A stretch of 14,766 bases of DNA, from positions 1 through 14,766 of the forward strand of contig CAUSFO010000041.1 in assembly GCA_963530895.1 (NCBI GenBank). The letters are read 5' to 3'. Positions 7,953 through 14,766 of the stretch are shown here, in pieces (position 1 is the first letter of the stretch; every line of letters begins with the position of its first letter). This DNA is from JABCPE02 sp963530895 (GTDB lineage: Bacteria; Bacteroidota; Bacteroidia; Flavobacteriales; Weeksellaceae). A model generated the notes under the pieces. It did not search any database and was not told the DNA's origin. It was given only the letters and a program-made list of their open reading frames with translations. A program made the translations under genes and the position numbers.

Positions 7953-7960
7953 CAAATTTA
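7953..7960 (-). promoter_or_regulatory. Bacteroidota -7 promoter element for ftsK
   Basis: On the minus strand the sequence reads TAAATTTGC, matching the Bacteroidota sigma -7 consensus TAnnTTTG. It ends 15 bases before the ftsK ATG at 7937, implying a very short leader. I see no clear TTTG -33 element at normal spacing. It supports the downstream ftsK start over the ATG at 8000. Confidence 0.5.
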
Positions 7961-8007
7961 ATAATAAATTGTATAAAAATGAATAAAAAAAAGTAGCCAA
8001 GTTTATT

Positions 8008-8015
8008 TAACTTTG
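8008..8015 (+). promoter_or_regulatory. Bacteroidota -7 promoter element for the UMP synthase gene
   Basis: TAACTTTG matches TAnnTTTG and ends 15 bases before the ATG at 8031. It diverges from the ftsK element, with the two -7 boxes 47 bases apart, so their upstream regions overlap. No good -33 TTTG is visible. Confidence 0.5.
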
Positions 8016-8030
8016 TGAAAAATTAATCTC

Positions 8031-9395
8031 ATGGAATCCAAAAACAAATTCTTTTTAGAATCTTACAAATTAGAAATCATTAAATTCGGGAAATTTACCC
8101 TGAAAAGTGGAATAGAAAGCCCTTTTTATGTGGATTTGCGCCCACTGGCATCAGACCCGAAAATTCTGAAAAAACTAGCGGAGCATCTTTTAGAAATTTT
8201 GCCTAAGGATAATAAACTGGATTTGATTTGTGGAGTTCCCTATGCGGCACTTCCGATGGCGACTGTAATGTCTCTATTGTCCGAGATTCCATTGATAATG
8301 AAGCGAAAAGAAGCCAAAGGCTATGGAACTAAAAAACTGATAGAAGGTATCTATAAACAAGGGCAATCCTGCCTCTTGGTGGAAGATGTGATTACATCTG
8401 GAAAATCCCTTTTGGAAACAATAGTAGAGGTGGAGAAAGAAGGACTGAAAGTATCTGATATAGTGGTGGTTTTGGATAGACAGCAGGGCGGAAAGGAGCT
8501 TTTAGAACAGAAGGGCTACAGAGTTCATACATTATTCACCATTACAGAAGTGGTGAAAATCTTGCACGAAGCAGGAGAAATAGATGATGAACAGGTTGCA
8601 AAAATCCATGATTTTTTGGCGGGGAAACAAGTGAAATTTGAGGAAGAAAAAAGACTTTCTTATGAGCAAAAATTAGAAATCACAAAGCATCCCACCGCCC
8701 AAAAACTTTTGCAGATAGCAGTCGATAAAAAATCTAATCTGATTGTCTCTGCGGATGTGATGACTACCAGTGAGTTACTGAATTTAGCAGAGAAAGTAGG
8801 GCCACATATAGTAGCTCTGAAAACACACATAGATATTATAAAAGATTTTGACCATGATAAGACCATTCTTCCGCTGGTAGATTTGGCGAGGAAGCATAAT
8901 TTTCTATTGATGGAGGATAGAAAATTTGCGGATATAGGTAGCACGCAGGAATTACAGTTCTCAAAAGGAATTTATCAAATCTCAAAATGGGCGGATATGG
9001 TGACATCACATCTCATAGCAGGGAAGAAATCTTTGGAATGTTTTAAAAATGTGGGAGTTATAGCGATTTTGGGAATGTCTTGTGAGGGGACACTTACAGA
9101 TGTTCATTACCAAGAGGAAGGACTTAAAGTTATTGAAAACCAACCTAATATAATGGGCTGCGTGGCGCAGAGAAAAATAAGCAAAGAAATGTTGCTTTTT
9201 ACTCCAGGGATTAGTTTAGAACAGGTTGGTGATGACAAGGGACAGCAGTATAATATGCCAGACTATGTTTTTCTCAATCTGCATACGGATTTTATCATCG
9301 TGGGGCGTGGAGTTTATCAGGCAGAAGATGCTGAAAAATCATCAAAAAATTACAGAGAAATAGGCTGGGAGGCTTATGAAAAATCTTTAAAATAA
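8031..9395 (+). CDS. Bifunctional UMP synthase: orotate phosphoribosyltransferase - OMP decarboxylase fusion
   Basis: One 454-residue chain appears to hold both last steps of UMP synthesis: orotate + PRPP to OMP, then OMP to UMP + CO2. The N-terminal domain (about 1-200) is a type-I phosphoribosyltransferase like PyrE, with the PRPP-binding loop LLVEDVITSGKS (115-126), the LKSGIESPFYVDLR orotate region (24-37) and the KRKEAKGYGT loop (91-100). The C-terminal domain (about 209-454) is a eukaryote-like OMP decarboxylase: LKTHIDI (263-269), the catalytic Asp-Lys-Asp set in EDRKFADIG (Asp296, Lys298, Asp301), TPGISLE (391-397), DDKGQQYN (401-408) and the phosphate-binding IIVGRG (422-427). Domain order and motifs match animal UMPS. 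The gene diverges from ftsK and is followed 25 bases later by mutS2. All catalytic residues I can check are present. Confidence 0.95.
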   Translation: MESKNKFFLESYKLEIIKFGKFTLKSGIESPFYVDLRPLASDPKILKKLAEHLLEILPKDNKLDLICGVPYAALPMATVMSLLSEIPLIMKRKEAKGYGTKKLIEGIYKQGQSCLLVEDVITSGKSLLETIVEVEKEGLKVSDIVVVLDRQQGGKELLEQKGYRVHTLFTITEVVKILHEAGEIDDEQVAKIHDFLAGKQVKFEEEKRLSYEQKLEITKHPTAQKLLQIAVDKKSNLIVSADVMTTSELLNLAEKVGPHIVALKTHIDIIKDFDHDKTILPLVDLARKHNFLLMEDRKFADIGSTQELQFSKGIYQISKWADMVTSHLIAGKKSLECFKNVGVIAILGMSCEGTLTDVHYQEEGLKVIENQPNIMGCVAQRKISKEMLLFTPGISLEQVGDDKGQQYNMPDYVFLNLHTDFIIVGRGVYQAEDAEKSSKNYREIGWEAYEKSLK

Positions 9396-9408
9396 AAATT
9401 AAAAATGT

Positions 9409-9416
9409 TACCTTTG
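9409..9416 (+). promoter_or_regulatory. Bacteroidota -7 promoter element abutting the mutS2 start
   Basis: TACCTTTG, followed by C, is a close match to the TAnnTTTG element. It ends only 4 bases before the GTG start of mutS2, so transcription from it would begin at or near the first codon and give a leaderless message. It may instead be chance or a secondary promoter, with mutS2 also read through from the UMP synthase gene. Confidence 0.4.
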
Positions 9417-9420
9417 CAAG

Positions 9421-11577
9421 GTGCAGATTTTACAAGACCATTTGAACGAGCTGGAATTTCCTAAATTATTGGAGGAAATTACACCTTATGCATACTCGCC
9501 GAGAGTAGCTGAAAAAATATCAAACATAAAGCCGCTTCCACAGAAAGAAGCGGAATTTTTGCTGAAAAAAACTTCGGAATTTTTGTCTTCCTATGAGAGT
9601 GAAAATTACATTCCCTTTGATGAGTATGAAGATATAGAAGAGCCTCTGAAACTGATGCTTATAGAAAATTTCAGACTAGAAGCATCGGCTTTTTTGAGAA
9701 TCCGAAAAATTACCGAGCAAATAGGAAAATTACAATCGTTTTTCCCGAAATTCTCTGAAAACTTCCCGAATTTAGAGGAGGAAATTAAAGGGCTGGAATT
9801 TAGAAAAGAGATTATAGATAAAATTTCAGCGGTTTTCAATCGTTTTGGAGAAGTTAAAAACGAGGCATCGCCACTTTTGAAGGAAATTCGTGAAAGCATT
9901 TCTATTGCTAAAAAAAATATTCAAGAAAACTTTAATAAATCCCTGAATCACTATGCCCAGCAGGATTTCCTTGATGAAATCCGCGAAAGTACGATAGAAG
10001 ACCAAAGGGTTTTGGCGGTGAAATCAGGATTTAAAAAACGAGTTTCAGGGCGTGTTTTAGGAGTTTCCAAAACGGGTTCTATCACATATATCCAGCCTGA
10101 CAGCGTTGTAAGGCACTATCACCAGCTCCGCGAAAGTGAAGAAGAGCAGAAAAAGGAAGTGGATAGGATTTTGAGGAAGCTGACATCAGAAATTGCTGAA
10201 TTTCATTCTCAATTATCAGATTATCAGGAATATCTCTATAATCTTGATACCACAAGAGCCAAAGCGAAATTTGCTGAAAAAATCAATGGTGTTTTACCTA
10301 AAATCAATACCCACAAAACGCTGAAACTTATCGATGCTTATCATCCACTTCTTTGGCTGAGAAATACGCAGGAAAACAAAGAGATTTTTCCTCAGACGCT
10401 GCAGCTTTCGGAGAAAAATAGAATTATCTGTATATCAGGGCCTAATGCAGGTGGTAAGTCCATCACTCTGAAGACTTTGGGACTGCTTCAGCTGATGATA
10501 CAGTCAGGGATTTTGGTGCCTGTTCATCCGCGTTCGGAAATGTTTTTCTTTGATAAACTGAGGACGGATATAGGTGACAATCAGTCCATTGAAAATCATC
10601 TTTCTACATATTCATCAAGGCTGAAAAAAATGAGCCGAATAGTGCGGGAAGCAGATGAGAACACATTATTGCTGATTGATGAATTTGGGACGGGCTCAGA
10701 CCCAGAGCTTGGTGGAGCGCTGGCAGAGGCGTTTTTGGAATTCTTTTATGAAAAAGAGAGTTTTGCAGTGATTACGACCCATTATACCAACATAAAATTG
10801 GTAGTAGAGCAGCTTCCTCACGCCCAAAATGCAGCGATGCTCTTTGATGAGGAAACGCTGGAACCGATGTATAAACTAGAAGTCGGTCAGGCAGGAAGTT
10901 CCTTTACTTTTGAGGTTGCGGAGAAAAATAATATTCCTAGATTTATCATACATTCCGCGAAGAAAAAGATAGAAAGAGATGTGGTGAATTTGGATAAAAC
11001 GATTGTCAAACTTCAACAGGAGAAATTTGAGGTTGAAAAACTAAAATCTGACCTTACTGAAAAACGAGAAATTACCCAAAACAAAAGAGAAAACCTCCAA
11101 AAACTAAACGAACAGCTTCAGCAGAAACTTTATAATTTTCAGAAACTTTATGAGGAGGAACATAGAAAATTACAATTTGGGACAAGGATACAGAGTTTCA
11201 TAGATGATTACGCAAAAGGGAAGTCCCGAAAGGATATTGTGAAAGATTTTATCAAAATTCTGGAACAGGAGAAATTTAGAAAAAACCAAAATACAGAGAA
11301 AATAGAAGCTGAAAAACTGAAAGTGGTAAAACGAAAAGTAACACAGGAGCTGAAAAAAGAATCTGTGATACAGACCATAACAGAAACTCAAGAAAAATTA
11401 CAGGAACGAGAAAGAAGAGAAAGAGCTCTTTGGCTGAAAGTGGGACAGCGAGTGAGAATCATAGGAAGCACAAGCATAGGAACGATAGAAAAGATAGATT
11501 CCAAAACCAATAAAGCCACAATAAACTATGGTCTTTTTAAGACACAGATAAGCACGGATGAATTGGAAAGAGTATAA
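9421..11577 (+). CDS. mutS2: MutS2-family ATPase lacking the Smr domain
   Basis: A 718-residue MutS2-type ABC ATPase. MutS2 lacks the mismatch-recognition domain of MutS and in other bacteria acts on recombination intermediates or collided ribosomes. The N-terminal helical core opens with the family-like ELEFPKLLEEI (10-20); the clamp/lever region runs to about 290. The ATPase has Walker A GPNAGGKS (340-347), STYSSRL signature (395-401), Walker B LLLIDEFGTGSDPELGG (416-432) and THY switch (453-455). A long Lys/Glu-rich coiled coil follows (about 510-670), then a small KOW-like beta domain (about 673-715). The chain ends there: the Smr nuclease domain that ends Bacillus MutS2 is absent, and no Smr remnant follows. 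The start must be GTG: a stop lies seven codons upstream with no ATG or TTG in frame between. Confidence 0.93.
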   Translation: MQILQDHLNELEFPKLLEEITPYAYSPRVAEKISNIKPLPQKEAEFLLKKTSEFLSSYESENYIPFDEYEDIEEPLKLMLIENFRLEASAFLRIRKITEQIGKLQSFFPKFSENFPNLEEEIKGLEFRKEIIDKISAVFNRFGEVKNEASPLLKEIRESISIAKKNIQENFNKSLNHYAQQDFLDEIRESTIEDQRVLAVKSGFKKRVSGRVLGVSKTGSITYIQPDSVVRHYHQLRESEEEQKKEVDRILRKLTSEIAEFHSQLSDYQEYLYNLDTTRAKAKFAEKINGVLPKINTHKTLKLIDAYHPLLWLRNTQENKEIFPQTLQLSEKNRIICISGPNAGGKSITLKTLGLLQLMIQSGILVPVHPRSEMFFFDKLRTDIGDNQSIENHLSTYSSRLKKMSRIVREADENTLLLIDEFGTGSDPELGGALAEAFLEFFYEKESFAVITTHYTNIKLVVEQLPHAQNAAMLFDEETLEPMYKLEVGQAGSSFTFEVAEKNNIPRFIIHSAKKKIERDVVNLDKTIVKLQQEKFEVEKLKSDLTEKREITQNKRENLQKLNEQLQQKLYNFQKLYEEEHRKLQFGTRIQSFIDDYAKGKSRKDIVKDFIKILEQEKFRKNQNTEKIEAEKLKVVKRKVTQELKKESVIQTITETQEKLQERERRERALWLKVGQRVRIIGSTSIGTIEKIDSKTNKATINYGLFKTQISTDELERV

Positions 11578-11622
11578 TTTATTCGTTTGATAATTAGGTT
11601 TTTATTGAATAAAATATTTCCT

Positions 11623-11644
11623 TGTAGACACTTTGTAGACGCTT
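11623..11644 (+). repeat. Two tandem 11-bp repeats upstream of ung
   Basis: TGTAGACACTT (11623-11633) is followed directly by TGTAGACGCTT (11634-11644), differing at one base. The period is one DNA helical turn, and the pair lies about 30 bases upstream of the -7 element for ung, so it could be a regulator-binding site. Two copies alone are weak evidence; no other gene is seen in the 129-base gap 11578-11706. Confidence 0.35.
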
Positions 11645-11672
11645 GGTTTTTTCTTTGAAAGAACGAAAATTA

Positions 11673-11680
11673 TAGATTTG
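11673..11680 (+). promoter_or_regulatory. Bacteroidota -7 promoter element for ung
   Basis: TAGATTTG, followed by C, matches TAnnTTTG and ends 26 bases before the ung ATG at 11707. A TTTG lies at 11654-11657, but the 15-base spacer is shorter than usual for a -33 element. The A-rich leader (ACAAAAAATTA) is typical for the phylum. Confidence 0.5.
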
Positions 11681-11706
11681 CACTAACAAAAAATTAGCAT
11701 TTAATT

Positions 11707-12348
11707 ATGACTTGGACAGAGATTTTAGCTCCAATAAAAAATACAGAATATTTTACCACACTTTGGGAAAAAGTAAAAGAGGAATATCAAACAACAAAAT
11801 GTTTTCCTCCTAAAAATCAGATTTTTAGAGCAATAGAACTTACGCCTTTTGAAGAGGTTAAAGTCGTGATTATTGGGCAAGACCCATATCATAATGATAA
11901 TCAGGCAAATGGGCTTTGTTTTTCGGTTTCGGATAAAGTTACAGCACCGCCATCACTTAAAAATATTTTTAAGGAGCTGGAAGATGATTTAGGAATAAAG
12001 AAAACTTCTAACGAGCTGGAAATGTGGGCAAAACAAGGAGTTTTGCTCTTGAATGCTACGCTAACAGTACGGGCTCATGAGGCGAACTCACACAAAGATT
12101 TAGGGTGGGAGAAGTTTACAGATTTTATTATTAAGGAAATTTCAGATAAAAAGGAGAATGTGGTTTTTGTGCTTTGGGGTGCTTTTGCGCAGAAAAAAGC
12201 AGGATTGATAGACGCTAGCAGGCATTTTATTATTCAGTCTGCCCACCCATCGCCGTTTTCCGTGCATAAAGGCTTTTTTGGAAGCCGTCCTTTCTCTAAA
12301 ATAAACCAATTTTTGGAGGAAAAAGGTAAAGAACCGATAAACTGGTAA
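11707..12348 (+). CDS. ung: Uracil-DNA glycosylase (family 1)
   Basis: A 213-residue family-1 uracil-DNA glycosylase, close to the usual length. It removes uracil from DNA as the first step of base-excision repair. All landmark motifs are present: the water-activating loop GQDPYH (57-62, catalytic Asp59), the Pro-rich APPSLKNIF segment (80-88), the uracil-contacting LLLNATLTV (113-121, Asn116), the VLWGAFAQ strand (155-162) and the minor-groove loop HPSPFS (180-185, His180). The C-terminus keeps the FGSRPFSKIN segment that ends the fold. It has its own likely promoter (element at 11673-11680) and is followed after 50 bases, without an obvious terminator, by the SUKH-SUFU gene, so some read-through is likely. 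No residues are missing. Confidence 0.97.
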   Translation: MTWTEILAPIKNTEYFTTLWEKVKEEYQTTKCFPPKNQIFRAIELTPFEEVKVVIIGQDPYHNDNQANGLCFSVSDKVTAPPSLKNIFKELEDDLGIKKTSNELEMWAKQGVLLLNATLTVRAHEANSHKDLGWEKFTDFIIKEISDKKENVVFVLWGAFAQKKAGLIDASRHFIIQSAHPSPFSVHKGFFGSRPFSKINQFLEEKGKEPINW

Positions 12349-12398
12349 ATTATTTAAAAGTAAAACATTGAAAATTAGATAAATTAAAAATTAACATT

Positions 12399-14540
12399 AT
12401 GACAGAACAGCAGATTTTAAAGAAAATAGATGCTTGGGATGAGCAGGATAAAATTCAGGCGATTGTAGATTTCGTGGAAGGGCTTCCTGTAGAGCAAAGA
12501 ACTACGCAGGTTTTGAGTGAGCTGGCTCGTGCGTATAACAATCTCTACTGGCTTGACCAGACAGAAGAAAACAAAAACCACCTAAGAAAAGCAATAGAGG
12601 TGTTCAAATATCTAGAAGATGAACTTTCCGAAGAGGCAGCATGGAACTACCGTATCGGTTATTCATATTTCTTTTTGGATGATAAAGCCAATGCTAGAAA
12701 GCACTTCGAGAAACATGAAGAACTGGGCGGATGTAACAATGCTTATGAATTCCTTAATTGGCTGAATATTGCTGAGAAAAAAGGTATTCCTACATATGAT
12801 GTATATACAGGAGGAAAAGGTGAAGTGGAATATGATTTAGAAGTTTTTGTAGACCTTCTAAAAGAAAAAGCGCCTAAAATGGCTGAAAAACTAGGAAATC
12901 CTGCAACAGAAGCAGAAATATCTGCACTGGAACAGAGATTAGGTTTTGAGCTTCCAGAATCTTTCAAACAGCTGCATAGAACTTTCAGCGGACAGAAAGA
13001 AGATGTGCCGTTTTTTGCGGTGGGAGAAGGACAGAGTTTTGTAGGAATCAATGAAGTAGAGCAGGTTCAGGAAGAAATTATTTCTTACTTGAAAAAACAT
13101 TACGGAGAAAACTGGGCAGACCTAAAACTTCCAGAGGAGAATTTTGAGGATGATTATCTTGTTAAAAATACACTTTATACCCGTAAATGGATTCCTATCT
13201 TGAAAGGGGATGGCCTTATCTGTATGGATTTAGACCCTGTGGAGGAAGATGGGCTTGCAGGGCAGATTATCATGGTTTCCCTTGCAGAAAATATAGAGGA
13301 CTACTATTTGGGACACCTTCAGTTCAGAATGAGAGCTTGGGTAGATTACATGAATGATTCTATTTCATCTGGGCGATTGAGCTATGATGAAGAAGAGGAT
13401 ATTATGAAATTTGAAGGAAGAGATTCTGGATTCCCAGCTTATTATGATGAGGAAGACAGAACGGCTTTGGAGAAATATATCGCAAAGGAATTTGGTGAGT
13501 TTAATGATGTATTCCATGAGCTGGAATCTCCTGATATTCACTGTGATGTGTATATTATAGAGCCTACACCAGAGGCTAACTACTACACGCTGGTAACAGG
13601 TGGAATGGGTGCTTATATGATGAATGTTCCAGCAGACTATCCATACGCACCACACATGGAGCTGGCAATCAATCTGCCGCCAACTTGGAATATAAGAAGC
13701 GAAGAAGAGAAAGATTATTGGCCTATCCGTTGGCTGAAAATTTTGGCTCGTCTGCCTATCAATCACAATACTTATTTAGGAAATGGGCACACTATCCCAT
13801 CCAATGAGGCTTTTGAAGGAACTAATTTCAAAGGTGTGATTCTCGTAGCAGCTCAGTCTAATGAGAAAAACGAGGATGGAGAGAACCTTCCAGCTATTGT
13901 GGAGCTTCCAAGCGAAAGAAGAGTTGAGTTTTTCTATATCCAGCCGTTGTATGAGGAGGAAATGGATTTCAAATTAGACCAAGGAACAGATGCTCTGTTT
14001 GATAAATTTATAGAGCAGGATGTACCATATCCGCCAGTAGTGGATGTAAACAGAGTAAATGTCTGTGAAGGCTATGCGCCAGCAGAAAACCCAAATCTTT
14101 TGGATAATGTGGCATGGGCGTTCAATGATAAAATTTACGAATCTTTACAGAATTTCTGGATGGCTGTCTATGATTACAACGAAGATATAGACAATAATCT
14201 GGATGATTACGCACCACATTCTACAATTTTCAACTCTAAAAAAGTGAAAGTAATGTATGAGGCCTATATCAAGGATGAAAAATCGCTTTGGAAGTATGAA
14301 AAACTTCTCAATCCAGATACTTTCGATGGTGAGCCTGAAGATGACGGATTGTATTATGCTGAAATCATGGCAGAATGTGAGGCTTATGAAGACCATTTCG
14401 GAGCAATAGAACTATTGCAGTGGATTCATAATTCATTGGCTAGTAAAGAATTAGGAGATCATATATTCTTTGAAGGCTTCAGTATCGAAGGCTACGAAGA
14501 AGATGGAACGCCTGTAATTAGCTTACACTTAGGAAGTTAA
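12399..14540 (+). CDS. Multi-domain TPR-like / SMI1-KNR4 (SUKH) / SUFU protein, probable immunity protein
   Basis: An acidic, cytoplasmic-looking 713-residue protein without signal peptide. Residues 1-130 are TPR-like helices (the AWNYRIGYSYFFLDDKANARKHF type pattern at about 81-103). Residues about 168-320 form a SMI1/KNR4 (SUKH) domain: ATEAEISALEQRLGFELPES, then KWIPILKGDGLICMDLDP and GQIIMVS. Residues about 340-545 resemble the Suppressor-of-fused domain: YYTLVTGGMG, HMELAINLPP, WPIRWLKILARLP, then GNGHTIPSNEAF. The last 165 residues (WAFNDKIYESLQNFW onward) I cannot assign. SUKH and SUFU are both described as immunity families in bacterial polymorphic-toxin systems, where multi-domain versions occur; that this protein neutralises toxins is inference. 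No toxin lies nearby in the window. It follows ung by 50 bases, has no separate TAnnTTTG element, and ends before a strong terminator. Confidence 0.85.
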   Translation: MTEQQILKKIDAWDEQDKIQAIVDFVEGLPVEQRTTQVLSELARAYNNLYWLDQTEENKNHLRKAIEVFKYLEDELSEEAAWNYRIGYSYFFLDDKANARKHFEKHEELGGCNNAYEFLNWLNIAEKKGIPTYDVYTGGKGEVEYDLEVFVDLLKEKAPKMAEKLGNPATEAEISALEQRLGFELPESFKQLHRTFSGQKEDVPFFAVGEGQSFVGINEVEQVQEEIISYLKKHYGENWADLKLPEENFEDDYLVKNTLYTRKWIPILKGDGLICMDLDPVEEDGLAGQIIMVSLAENIEDYYLGHLQFRMRAWVDYMNDSISSGRLSYDEEEDIMKFEGRDSGFPAYYDEEDRTALEKYIAKEFGEFNDVFHELESPDIHCDVYIIEPTPEANYYTLVTGGMGAYMMNVPADYPYAPHMELAINLPPTWNIRSEEEKDYWPIRWLKILARLPINHNTYLGNGHTIPSNEAFEGTNFKGVILVAAQSNEKNEDGENLPAIVELPSERRVEFFYIQPLYEEEMDFKLDQGTDALFDKFIEQDVPYPPVVDVNRVNVCEGYAPAENPNLLDNVAWAFNDKIYESLQNFWMAVYDYNEDIDNNLDDYAPHSTIFNSKKVKVMYEAYIKDEKSLWKYEKLLNPDTFDGEPEDDGLYYAEIMAECEAYEDHFGAIELLQWIHNSLASKELGDHIFFEGFSIEGYEEDGTPVISLHLGS

Positions 14541-14560
14541 TAATCAGTGATAGATAAAGA

Positions 14561-14594
14561 AAATCCCTTTGATGAAAACTCAAAGGGATTTTTT
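14561..14594. terminator. Strong bidirectional hairpin terminator
   Basis: A perfect 12-bp stem (AAATCCCTTTGA at 14561-14572, TCAAAGGGATTT at 14580-14591) with a 7-base loop is followed on the plus strand by a run of T, and on the minus strand by TTTTCTTT. It lies 20 bases after the stop of the SUKH-SUFU gene and just beyond the stop of the convergent gene at 14605, so it can end transcription from both sides. Confidence 0.9.
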
Positions 14595-14604
14595 ATTGAT
14601 AAAT

Positions 14605-14766
14605 TTAAGCAAAGTCAATATCTATATAAGGAATATTCTGATTTTTAAGTAAGTTTATTGTAGCGTTATCAAATGGTCGTTTACAATCTAGCACGATTAA
14701 ATATTCTAGATTTTTAATATTAGCCAGTTCATTCACATTTTTAAGGTTAAAACAGGAAACTAAGTC
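14605..14766 (-). CDS. C-terminal end of an unrecognised convergent gene (partial)
   Basis: The minus-strand frame is open from the window edge to a TAA at 14605-14607, giving the last 53 residues of a protein. The sequence alternates asparagine and leucine at LRR-like spacing (NLKNVNELANIKNLEYLIVL) and ends in NQNIPYIDIDFA. This suggests a leucine-rich-repeat-like or beta/alpha protein, but the piece is too short to assign. Reality as coding is supported by the uninterrupted frame, an amino-acid mix like its neighbours, and the shared terminator directly after its stop. The start lies outside the window. Confidence 0.55.
   Translation of the reverse strand, partial: DLVSCFNLKNVNELANIKNLEYLIVLDCKRPFDNATINLLKNQNIPYIDIDFA

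Noticed and set aside
7938..8000. 21-residue N-terminal extension of ftsK from the ATG at 8000
   Set aside because: A TAAATTTG promoter element lies inside the extension and the downstream ATG at 7937 gives a normal FtsK N-terminus, so the extension is probably untranslated upstream DNA.

Overview
The window looks like chromosome from a low-GC member of the Bacteroidota, class Flavobacteriia, most likely the Chryseobacterium/Riemerella/Elizabethkingia group (Weeksellaceae). The reasons are the AT-rich composition, A-rich leaders with little Shine-Dalgarno signal, four matches to the Bacteroidota -7 promoter element TAnnTTTG just upstream of start codons, a flavobacterial-type FtsK, and a MutS2 without a Smr domain. 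The family assignment is inference.

Layout. Bases 137-7937 are all on the minus strand and read leftward from a divergent promoter region (about 7938-8030). The order of transcription is ftsK (DNA translocase), lolA (lipoprotein carrier), an LptF/LptG-family LPS-export permease interrupted by an in-frame amber stop, a secreted WG-repeat protein, and three small proteins I do not recognise. An AT-rich inverted repeat at 38-91 may end this run. The unrecognised genes (137-1902) are visibly more AT-rich than the ftsK region and look like accessory DNA behind a conserved cell-envelope/chromosome-segregation block.

Bases 8031-14540 are on the plus strand: a fused eukaryote-type UMP synthase (OPRT-OMP decarboxylase), mutS2, ung (uracil-DNA glycosylase), and a 713-residue protein combining TPR-like helices, a SMI1/KNR4 (SUKH) domain and a Suppressor-of-fused (SUFU) domain. 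That pairing is typical of immunity proteins of polymorphic-toxin systems. A strong bidirectional hairpin terminator follows, then the C-terminal end of a convergent minus-strand gene that runs off the right edge.

How the genes relate. ftsK, lolA and the permease serve chromosome segregation and outer-membrane biogenesis; the fusion enzyme makes UMP; MutS2 and Ung act on DNA. The SUKH-SUFU protein, and perhaps the left-end small genes, may be toxin-immunity cargo, but no toxin gene is visible here. The points most worth a second look are the amber codon immediately followed by ATG inside the LPS permease, the eukaryote-like UMP synthase fusion, and the SUKH-SUFU protein with its unassigned C-terminal region.
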